Below the pieces are notes generated by a model. That model made no database searches, was not told the origin of the DNA, and was given only the letters and a program-made list of their open reading frames with translations. From NCBI GenBank assembly GCA_030740135.1, contig JASLXW010000025.1:1-17224 (forward strand): a DNA stretch of 17,224 nt, read 5' to 3'. The position numbers and the translations under genes are program-made. This document shows positions 7,693 to 14,197 of this stretch, in pieces; position 1 is the first letter of the stretch; each line of letters opens with the position of its first letter. The DNA comes from Nitrospinota bacterium (GTDB lineage: Bacteria > UBA8248 > JACPRG01).

Positions 7693-8613
7693 ATGGTTTC
7701 CGGGATTTCACAAATCACCGATTCCGCCGCGACGACCCGGTCGGTCTGGCGGGACTTCCGAAGCCACCGCCTGGCGCTCGTCAGCGCGGCGGTCCTGGGC
7801 GTCCTCGCGCTCCTGGCGATTGGCGCGCCGCTGATCTCGGCCCATGTGACGGGGCACGCCTATGATTCAACGGATCTGACGAACTTCTACGCGGAGCCCT
7901 CGATGCGTCACTGGTTCGGCGCGGATGAGCTCGGCCGGGACGTCTTCACGCGCATCCTGTACGGCGGACGGGTCTCGCTGGCCTTCGGGATCCTCGCCGC
8001 TCTGGCGTCGGCCGTCATCGGAATCCTGATCGGCGCGGCGGCGGGGTATCACGGCGGGTGGATCGACAACCTCCTGATGCGTTTCACGGACTCCCTGCTT
8101 TCGCTCCCCCTTTTGCCGCTGATGATCATCCTGTCGGCCGTCGATCTGGAAAAGGTGCTGCGCATGCCGCCGGGGGACTACCTGAGCATCCTGCGGCTCA
8201 TCGCCATCATCGTGTTTTTCAACTGGATGATCATGGCGCGGCTGGTCCGGGCGTCGGTCCTGCGGCAGAAGCAGTGCGAGTTCGTCGAGGCGAGCCGGGC
8301 GATGGGGGCGGGGGACCTGCGGCTTCTCCTGCTCCACATCCTGCCGAACTGCGTCGCCCCCATCATCGTGACGGCCACGCTCTCGGTCGGCAACATCATC
8401 CTCTACGAGTCCGTCCTGAGCTTTCTGGGCCTCGGCATCATCCCGCCGACGCCGTCCTGGGGGAACATGCTCAACAACGCCCAGGAGTACCTGCGATCGG
8501 CCCCCTGGCTGGCGATCTACCCCGGCTGCTTCATCCTCCTGACCGTCATGGCGTTCAACTTCCTCGGCGACGGCCTGCGCGACGCCTTTGACCCACATGG
8601 GCCGAAGGGTTGA
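7693..8613 (+). CDS. Dipeptide/oligopeptide-type ABC transporter permease, OppC/DppC family
   Basis: This is the second inner-membrane permease, pairing with the upstream OppB-like protein. The 306 aa show an N-terminal cytoplasmic segment with VWRDFRSHRLALVSA, a first TM (about 28-50), then the HWFGADELGRDVFTRILYGGR motif (73-93) characteristic of OppC. TM segments of the permease domain follow, with the EAA loop EASRAMGAGDLRLLLLHILPN (about 199-219) and the late GLGIIPPTPSWGNML motif. The frame is open upstream to 7573 inside oppB, but the ATG at 7693 has GGGGAAAAG directly before it, and the extension lacks family sequence. Helper subunits are missing from both sides, as for its partner. 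Confidence 0.94.
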   Translation: MVSGISQITDSAATTRSVWRDFRSHRLALVSAAVLGVLALLAIGAPLISAHVTGHAYDSTDLTNFYAEPSMRHWFGADELGRDVFTRILYGGRVSLAFGILAALASAVIGILIGAAAGYHGGWIDNLLMRFTDSLLSLPLLPLMIILSAVDLEKVLRMPPGDYLSILRLIAIIVFFNWMIMARLVRASVLRQKQCEFVEASRAMGAGDLRLLLLHILPNCVAPIIVTATLSVGNIILYESVLSFLGLGIIPPTPSWGNMLNNAQEYLRSAPWLAIYPGCFILLTVMAFNFLGDGLRDAFDPHGPKG

Positions 8614-8848
8614 CGGGCGTTCCCCGGTTTGCCTCGGACCCTTGACGAATGAGTTGTCCGTCGACGGCGCCCGCAGCGAAGGCGGCCGGCAAATGCCGCG
8701 AGCCCCCTGGGCCCTTTCGGTCCTCGCGGGCCGAACGAGCCAAACACCGAATCCTCTCATCCGAACCCGTCTTTGCTTTGAAATCTTCTCCTGATACGCT
8801 TATTGATTCGGAGGCGAAGGGATTTCGGCAGTCTCCGGGAACCGACAG
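8614..8848. other. Intergenic region, possible weak promoter for the NMT1-like operon
   Basis: There are 235 bases with no supportable gene. A TTGAAA at 8778-8783 and TATTGA at 8801-8806 are 17 bases apart. The -10 box is a poor match, so this is only a weak promoter candidate for the operon that starts at 8849. A TGA at 8804-8806 in the downstream frame, with no start codon between it and 8849, shows that the next protein cannot be extended to include a signal peptide. Confidence 0.35.
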
Positions 8849-9727
8849 ATGGCAAACCTCGAAACGATCCGAATCGGCCTGGGGGCGCTTTCGGCGAACC
8901 AGTGCATCCCCTGGCTCTGCCGGGAAGCCGGCCTCTTCCGGGAAGAGGGCCTCGACGCGGTGATCACGTTCGAGCCGCCCGCCGTGCGCACGCTCGCGGT
9001 CGTTGTGGACGGTGAGGTGGACGTGGGATTGTTCGGCGGATACCCCGTCGTCCGGGCCGCCGTCGAGTGCAAGAACGCCGAGATCGTCCTCAACCTGAAC
9101 GGCTTCAACCACCTGAGCATCGTCGCCCAACCGGGCATCGAGTCCCCCCGGGACCTCAAGGGCCGCAGGATCGGCGGGTTCAGCCTCAAGGGGAACGCGG
9201 ACTTCACCCTCGACCTCCTCTTCGCCGAGTGGGGCCTGACGGGTGAACCGGGAGACCCCGAGCGGGTCCCCTACTGGGACGGCTTCCAGGCCGCCTGCGA
9301 GGGCCTCCTCGCGGGTGAGGTGGAGGCGGCCATCCTGCCCCGCTGCCCTTCAGCGGCCGGGCCGTCAAAGCGGGACATGACCTATCAGGGCGGCGTCGGG
9401 TTCGCGCTGAAATCGCTCGCGGCGGAGAAGAAGGAGCTGGCCGACCGATTCCTCCGCGCGCACTCCATGGGCGTCCGGCGGTTCAAGTCCGACCCGGACC
9501 TGGCCCGGCGCGTCCTGCGCGATAACCTGCCCAGCATGGGCGACGAAGAGAACCTGGAGGCCACGTACGCCTTCTGGGCGGAGCATATCCCGGACCCGCC
9601 GGTCCCCTCCCTGGAGGGCGTCCAAGTCATCCTGGACGGGATCTCGGGCGACCTCCCGAAGGCCCGGTCGGTCCGTCCCATCGATTGCGTGGCAAAGGCC
9701 CTCTGGCCCCAATTGAAGGCGGATTGA
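8849..9727 (+). CDS. NMT1/THI5-like solute-binding-fold protein, no signal peptide
   Basis: This 292-aa protein has the SsuA/THI5 (NMT1-like) type 2 periplasmic-binding fold. Landmarks are IRIGLGALSANQCIPWLC (7-24), the family motif REAGLFREEGLDAVI (25-39), GEVDVGLFGGYPVVRA (55-70) and PRDLKGRRIGGFSLKG (100-115). Relatives bind sulfonates, thiamine-pyrimidine precursors or other small molecules. The N-terminus is MANLETIRIG with no signal peptide, and the frame closes at 8804-8806 without another start, so the product should be cytoplasmic. That is unusual for an ABC binding protein. No cognate permease or ATPase of the SsuBC type lies nearby. The rhodanese gene starts four bases after its stop, so the two are probably co-transcribed. 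Specific ligand unknown. Confidence 0.85.
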   Translation: MANLETIRIGLGALSANQCIPWLCREAGLFREEGLDAVITFEPPAVRTLAVVVDGEVDVGLFGGYPVVRAAVECKNAEIVLNLNGFNHLSIVAQPGIESPRDLKGRRIGGFSLKGNADFTLDLLFAEWGLTGEPGDPERVPYWDGFQAACEGLLAGEVEAAILPRCPSAAGPSKRDMTYQGGVGFALKSLAAEKKELADRFLRAHSMGVRRFKSDPDLARRVLRDNLPSMGDEENLEATYAFWAEHIPDPPVPSLEGVQVILDGISGDLPKARSVRPIDCVAKALWPQLKAD

Positions 9728-9730
9728 CAA

Positions 9731-10069
9731 ATGGAGCCGGTTGAGATCAGCGCGGAGGACCTGCGGGCGAAGCTCGACGCCGGCGCGGAAATCCTCCTGC
9801 TGGATGTTCGCGAAACCGAGGAATCGGTCCGCTCGCCCGGCCCGCCGGACGCCGTGCACATTCCCATGGGGGACCTCCCCGGCCGCACTCACGAGCTCGA
9901 CCCGGAGGCGGAAATTGTCGTCTGCTGCGCCCGGGGACAGCGGAGCGCCTCGGTGGCCGAGTTCCTCCGCGGGCGGGATTTTGAAAACGTGCGCAGCCTG
10001 GCGGGCGGCCTGACGACCTGGCCCCCCCCCTCCCCCCCCACGCCACCTGAAAGCTTTGGGAACGCATGA
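9731..10069 (+). CDS. Single-domain rhodanese-like sulfurtransferase
   Basis: This is a single rhodanese domain of 112 aa. LLLDVRETEE (22-31) begins the fold. The active-site loop CARGQR holds the likely catalytic Cys66 with Arg71, followed by SASVAEFLRGRDFENV and the closing AGGLTTW (91-97). Such proteins carry a persulfide on the Cys and pass sulfur on in the cytoplasm; the acceptor here is unknown. After Trp97 the protein runs into PPPSPPTPP, encoded by a C-tract at 10022-10039 (nine C, one T, eight C). A homopolymer error or slippage could therefore have altered the C-terminus. The start is four bases after the NMT1-like stop, and the stop overlaps the next gene by four bases (ATGA), so this is a tight operon. 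Confidence 0.9.
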   Translation: MEPVEISAEDLRAKLDAGAEILLLDVRETEESVRSPGPPDAVHIPMGDLPGRTHELDPEAEIVVCCARGQRSASVAEFLRGRDFENVRSLAGGLTTWPPPSPPTPPESFGNA

Positions 10070-10899
10070 ACTCCAAAGACCTCGACGCCCTGGCCAAAAT
10101 GAGACCGCCCATCCAAAAGCGTCCCGGGATGACGACGGGGCAAGCCCTTCAGCTCTACCTCACCATTGTCGGCTGGCTTCTGTGGATGGTGTTGGTGGGC
10201 TACTTCAGCCTTCGGGCGACGGACCGGCCCCTCGCGTTCAACCTGGCGTTCTCCGCCTTCATTGCGGTTCTGACGTTCGTCGACCTGTACGGCCTCTGGC
10301 TCGCCATCGGCAGATGGCGGGCGCTCAGGACCCCGGCGATTGCCCCGGGCGGGGAAGAATCTCCCGCTTCTGAGGGATCGGTTGAAAGCGGCGCTGATCC
10401 GGATCCAGAATACGCTGAACCCGGCCGACTGAGCCCGCCCGAAAAGCCGCGGGATGACGTGATCGAATCGGGCCTCTTCCGCTCGCTGTCCGGCGATCCC
10501 GAGCGCCTGAAGAGACAGGTCGTCTGGCTGGGCGTTGCGGCGGTGGCCGTGGCGATAGCCATCCTCGCCACCAGTCTGACGGGGTGGCCGATCTTTCTGC
10601 CCGGCACAGGGATGATCAAAGGGGCCATCGCCATCGCGCTCTCGCTTTGGATCTTCGTCGAGCCCATCACCAGAGCGAAAGACGAGAAGTCCCGCGAGTC
10701 CGCGATCGTCGTCAAGACCGCGCTCGGCCTGGGACTGTTGTGCTTCGCCTCGGACCACTATTTCCCCTGGTTCGGCTCAGCCGGCGTCGCGGCCGGCGTC
10801 ATCGCGGCCGGCATGGGAAGACGGGGGCCCGGGATCTACGCCGCCTTCATCAGCGCCGGGGCCTTCGCCCTCCAGTGGTGGGGATACACCGTCCAGTGA
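10066..10899 (+). CDS. Multi-pass membrane protein of unknown family
   Basis: I do not recognise this 277-aa protein. It has two predicted TM helices near the N-terminus (about 31-50 and 57-82). A polar, acidic and proline-rich linker (about 90-148) follows, then four or five further hydrophobic segments from about 150 to the C-terminus, which ends in the aromatic ALQWWGYTVQ. Inference: the two membrane halves flank a cytoplasmic linker. The start overlaps the rhodanese stop by four bases, so translation is coupled. The broken beta-rich gene follows 10 bases after its stop. A link to sulfur chemistry is suggested only by the rhodanese neighbour. Confidence 0.75.
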   Translation: MNSKDLDALAKMRPPIQKRPGMTTGQALQLYLTIVGWLLWMVLVGYFSLRATDRPLAFNLAFSAFIAVLTFVDLYGLWLAIGRWRALRTPAIAPGGEESPASEGSVESGADPDPEYAEPGRLSPPEKPRDDVIESGLFRSLSGDPERLKRQVVWLGVAAVAVAIAILATSLTGWPIFLPGTGMIKGAIAIALSLWIFVEPITRAKDEKSRESAIVVKTALGLGLLCFASDHYFPWFGSAGVAAGVIAAGMGRRGPGIYAAFISAGAFALQWWGYTVQ

Positions 10900-10909
10900 A
10901 GGATTTTCC

Positions 10910-11485
10910 GTGAACGCCGCCTTGAAGCAGCTCGCTCCGGCGTCCGCCGGGATGCTCTGCCTGATGGCGCTCACGCTCAACGCCGTCGCCCAGGACGGAT
11001 CACGCGCGCCCGATGAGGCCCGAAAGCTCGTCATCGAGTACCGCGACGGAACGCGGCAGACGATTCTCCTCGACCGGGAGTGGTGGCGCGTCCTGAACAT
11101 CCTGCTCCCGAAAACGCCCGCGCCGCTGCGGCGGAAATCTTCCGGCCGGCCGGAGACCCGAACCCCCGCCCCTCCCAAAGCGAAGGCCGTCACCCTCGAC
11201 GTGAGCGGGAAATGGATCAACTGGCGGCAGGGGGAAAAACAGGTCTACACGATGCGCCTTGTCCAGACCGGGCGGCGCGTCCGGGGCCTGCACCGCCTGG
11301 ACCCGAGCTATGGCATCGACGGCTCGCTGGAGGGAAACGTGTTGAAGGGGACCTAGTCATCCCCGGATGAGGTGGGCGAGTTCCTGTTCGAGCTCTCGGA
11401 AGACGGCCGCAGCTTTCAAGGCCGCTGGAACACGACCAACGACCTGAAAAACTGGAAGCTCGGCTGGAACGGGAGGAGGCAGTAA
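10910..11485 (+). pseudogene. Secreted beta-rich protein gene interrupted by an in-frame TAG
   Basis: GTG at 10910, six bases after GAAGGA, opens a frame with a signal-peptide-like start (hydrophobic run MLCLMALTLNAVA) and a beta-rich region from about residue 94 (VTLDVSGKWINW, YTMRLVQTGRRVRGLHR, GSLEGNVLKGT). It stops at a TAG (11354-11356, codon 149). The same frame then continues for 42 codons in equally good coding sequence (VGEFLFELSEDGRSFQGRW, NWKLGWNG) to TAA at 11483-11485. In proteins of this type the phrase usually reads GN.L.GTW, so TAG most simply replaces a Trp TGG. Alternatives are a sequencing error or amber recoding. The short product (10910-11356, 148 aa) would lack the final strands. 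Function unknown. Confidence 0.75.
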
Positions 11486-11496
11486 AGGCAAAGACT

Positions 11497-11530
11497 CCAG
11501 GGGGGACATTTTGAAAACTGTCCCCCCTGG
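11497..11530. terminator. Strong 12-bp-stem hairpin at a convergent junction
   Basis: CCAGGGGGGACA (11497-11508) pairs perfectly with TGTCCCCCCTGG (11519-11530) around a ten-base loop. It lies just past the end of the plus-strand operon and beyond the end of the minus-strand amidohydrolase gene. On the minus strand a moderately T-rich segment follows, so it may serve mainly that strand. Confidence 0.65.
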
Positions 11531-11537
11531 GAGGGGT

Positions 11538-11573
11538 CTGGGGGGCGTCTTACAAGAAGCCCCCCAGGGTTTT
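11538..11573. terminator. Second convergent hairpin followed by TTTT
   Basis: CTGGGGGGC (11538-11546) pairs with GCCCCCCAG (11559-11567) around a 12-base loop that can itself partly pair. GG and then TTTT (11570-11573) follow on the plus strand. The position and the short T-run suit an intrinsic terminator for the plus-strand operon, running against the end of the amidohydrolase gene. Confidence 0.65.
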
Positions 11574-12919
11574 CAGACGCGCGTCACTTCCACACCGATC
11601 CCGGCCTCGCCCATGACCTGGCCGTCTTTCATCACCACATTTCCGCGGACCATCGTCAGGGTGGGCGCGCCGGTCGTCTCCATCCCGTCGAACGTCGTCC
11701 AGCCGCACTTGCTCACGACCCCATCGTTCGTGAGCTTCTCTTTTCGGTCCATATCGACGATCAGCAGATCCGCGTCCGAGCCCGGCTGGAGGGTCCCCTT
11801 TTTCGGGAAGATGTTGTAGAGCTTCGCCGGCTGCTCGCACATCAGCCGCACCAGGTGCTCCAGCGCAAGCCACCCTTCGTTCACCGCGTTCAGCATCAGG
11901 CGGGAGGTCGTATCGATCCCCGGAATGCCGAAAGGCGCCTTGTGGATGTTGTCCAGGCCGTTCTCCTTATCGGACTTCACGTGCGGGCAGTGGTCGGTGG
12001 CGATGATGTCCACCCAGCCCTTGCCCAGGGCCTCGCGCATGCCGTCCCGGACGGCTTCGGGGCGCGGCGGCGGCGTGAATTTGGCCCACGGCCCGCGCTT
12101 CTCGCCCTCCTCCTCGGTCAGGTAAAAATAATGCGGGCAGGATTCGGCGTAAATGGGGACGTCGCGCCGTCGGGCCGCCTGAATCGCCTCGAGGATGCGG
12201 GGCTGGCTCACATGGGCGATGGTGGATTGGCAGCCGGTCAGCTCGGCCAGGTTGATGAGGTCCATCGAGGCCATGTACTCGGCCTCCATCGACCGCCCAT
12301 CCAGCATCGAGCGGTAGTCGGTCCGCCCGTCCCGGCCGATCTTCTCCTCCTCCAGGCGGCAGATGGAGTCGCTCTCGCAATGGTAGAGGCACGTCCCGCC
12401 GAACGAGCCGACCTCCCGCATGATGTTCAGGAGCACGCCCTCGCTCAGCATGGGCGCGCCGTGGAGCTCGACCAGAAACCCCTTGAAGCCGAGCGCCCCG
12501 GCCTCCCACATGGGCCGAAGCTGGTCCCCGTTGTCCGGGGCCAGGCCGCCGAGCTGGGCGAAATCAACGACGGACTTGTCCTTGAGGTATGCGCTCTTCT
12601 CGCGCAGCAAGTCGGACGTGAAGACCGGCGGGAGGGTCCGGTGGTGCTCGATGACGGTCGTCGCGCCGCCGCGCGCGGACGCCTTGGTCCCGGTCGTGAA
12701 GTCCTCCCGCTCGGTGTGGCCCGGATCCATCATGTGGACGTGGTCATCCACCATGCCGGGCAGGACGCAGCGCCCCTCGGCGTCGATGACCGAATCCGGC
12801 TCGCCGTCGAGGTCGGACGTGACGGCCAGGACCTTCCCGTCCCGGATCAGGACGTGGCCCTCGTACGTCCCCAGGGAGTTGACGATCTTCGCGTTCTTGA
12901 CGACGAGGTCGGGTTTCAT
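11573..12919 (-). CDS. Dihydroorotase/allantoinase-like cyclic amidohydrolase
   Basis: This 448-aa metal-dependent hydrolase belongs to the dihydroorotase/allantoinase/hydantoinase group, which opens cyclic amide or ureide rings. Visible ligands of the binuclear metal centre are H60 and H62 (DDHVHMMDPGH), the likely carboxylated K146 (GFKGF), H180 (YHCES), H236 (AHVSQ) and D309 (ATDHCPH). The C-terminal SKCGWTTFDG segment and the beta-sandwich ends (DLVVKNAKIV, TMVRGNVVM) complete the fold. Full length, no missing catalytic residue. The ATG at 12919 has AAGGA seven bases upstream. No pyrimidine or purine catabolism gene is adjacent, so the substrate cannot be assigned; allantoin, dihydroorotate, dihydropyrimidine or hydantoin are all possible. 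It lies 136 bases downstream of recR on the same strand, perhaps with its own promoter. Confidence 0.9.
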   Translation of the reverse strand: MKPDLVVKNAKIVNSLGTYEGHVLIRDGKVLAVTSDLDGEPDSVIDAEGRCVLPGMVDDHVHMMDPGHTEREDFTTGTKASARGGATTVIEHHRTLPPVFTSDLLREKSAYLKDKSVVDFAQLGGLAPDNGDQLRPMWEAGALGFKGFLVELHGAPMLSEGVLLNIMREVGSFGGTCLYHCESDSICRLEEEKIGRDGRTDYRSMLDGRSMEAEYMASMDLINLAELTGCQSTIAHVSQPRILEAIQAARRRDVPIYAESCPHYFYLTEEEGEKRGPWAKFTPPPRPEAVRDGMREALGKGWVDIIATDHCPHVKSDKENGLDNIHKAPFGIPGIDTTSRLMLNAVNEGWLALEHLVRLMCEQPAKLYNIFPKKGTLQPGSDADLLIVDMDRKEKLTNDGVVSKCGWTTFDGMETTGAPTLTMVRGNVVMKDGQVMGEAGIGVEVTRV

Positions 12920-13055
12920 ATCAAGTCCTTTTCAATCCCGGAATCTGGGGGTATTTTGAACACCCGGCCCGGTTGGGTCCGTCTCCCCGCCCCGCAAGAA
13001 CTTTCTGAATATTAAACAACGGGCGTCACCAGCGGCCGTTCCACCGGCGCCGCCG

Positions 13056-13652
13056 CTATATCTCCCGCCGCCCCTCCAGCGAGCGCGAGAGCGTCACCTC
13101 GTCGGCGAATTCCAGAGAAGCGCCCACGGGAATTCCGCGCGCGATCCGGGAAACCCGGACGCCCTTGGGCGCAAGACGCTTCGACAGGTACATGGCCGTC
13201 GCGTCGCCTTCCATGTTGGGGTTGGTCGCGATGATGGCCTCCCGGATTTCCTCCGCCTCGACCCGCCGCTCCAGGGAGGCGATGGTCAGCTCCTCCGGGC
13301 CGATGCCGTCCAGGGGAGAAAGCGCGCCCATCAGGACGTGATACCGGCCGCGGAACTCGCCGGTCTTCTCGACGGCGAAGACGTCCGCCGGCTCCTCGAC
13401 GACGCAGATCAGGGACGCATCCCTTCCGGGGTCCGCGCAATACGCGCAAAGCTCCCCTTCAGCGATGCCGTGGCACCGGGTGCAGAACTGGACCTTCTCT
13501 TTCATCTCCCGGAGGGCGGACGCCAGGGCCTCGACCTCCGCGCCGTCGCGCTTGAGGAGGTGGAAGGCCATCCGCTGCGCGCTCTTCGGTCCTATGCCGG
13601 GAAGCTTGCGAAGCTCGTTCACCAGAGACCGGATGGCGGGGAATGGATCCAA
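13056..13652 (-). CDS. recR: Recombination protein RecR
   Basis: RecR acts with RecF/RecO to load RecA at gapped DNA. The 198-aa length is standard. It has an N-terminal helix-hairpin-helix (LRKLPGIGPKSAQRMAFHLL, 14-33), a C4 zinc finger with Cys57, Cys60, Cys69 and Cys72, and a Toprim domain from about 80 (LICVVEEPADV) through TNPNMEGDATAMYL (143-156). The only good start is TTG at 13652, with AAAGG nine bases upstream; the family N-terminus aligns with it. Gene order dnaX-ybaB-recR is widely conserved and is retained here. Confidence 0.96.
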   Translation of the reverse strand: MDPFPAIRSLVNELRKLPGIGPKSAQRMAFHLLKRDGAEVEALASALREMKEKVQFCTRCHGIAEGELCAYCADPGRDASLICVVEEPADVFAVEKTGEFRGRYHVLMGALSPLDGIGPEELTIASLERRVEAEEIREAIIATNPNMEGDATAMYLSKRLAPKGVRVSRIARGIPVGASLEFADEVTLSRSLEGRREI

Positions 13653-13815
13653 CGAGAGAACCTTTCGGCCGGCGAGCGCCGCTCCAATCGAAGAAGGGGT
13701 CCATGCGAAGAGCCCGCCGGCTCAAACCGCGGCGCAACCATCAGGGTCCGCAACCGCTGAATCTTGTGGAAGGGCGGGACACGACACCCGTCCGGAAGCC
13801 CGGATCGCCCAGGTT

Positions 13816-14130
13816 TCAGGTCAACCCCGGAATATTGATCCCGCCCGTCAGCTTCGTCATTTGCTCGGTCGCAAGGTCCCTGGACTTCCGCAGGGCCTCG
13901 TTCACGGCGGCCGTAACGAGGTCCTGGAGCATCTCCACGTCCTCCGGGTCCACGACCTCCTTTTCGATCTCGACGGAGACGACCTCCTGTTTTCCGGTGA
14001 CGACGGCCTTGACCATCCCGCCTCCGGCCGTGCCCTCTACGGACTGGCTGCCCAACTCCTCCTGAAGCCGCTCCATGTCGGCCTGGAGCTTCTGGGCCTG
14101 TTTCATCATGTTTCCGAATTGACGGGCCAT
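13816..14130 (-). CDS. ybaB: YbaB/EbfC family nucleoid-associated protein
   Basis: This 104-aa DNA-binding protein is a dimer in known members and binds DNA as a nucleoid-associated factor. Family landmarks are GNMMKQAQKLQADMERLQEEL (N-terminal coiled helix, about 6-26), VEGTAGGGMVKAVVTGKQEV (about 31-50) and the C-terminal helix EMLQDLVTAAVNEAL. The frame is open further upstream to 14271, inside dnaX. The ATG at 14130 is preceded by AAGGAG at eleven bases and starts at the normal family N-terminus. It sits between dnaX and recR in the usual order. Confidence 0.95.
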   Translation of the reverse strand: MARQFGNMMKQAQKLQADMERLQEELGSQSVEGTAGGGMVKAVVTGKQEVVSVEIEKEVVDPEDVEMLQDLVTAAVNEALRKSRDLATEQMTKLTGGINIPGLT

Positions 14131-14197
14131 GATCCGGTCATCTCCTTGTGTTTCCAAAGCCTCTCCCGCCGGAAAGCGGAGGGGGAGGGGGGGGGCG

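Noticed and set aside
11855..13015. 386-codon plus-strand frame opposite the amidohydrolase gene
   Set aside because: It is antisense to a gene with all catalytic motifs intact; the frame is a GC-codon shadow.
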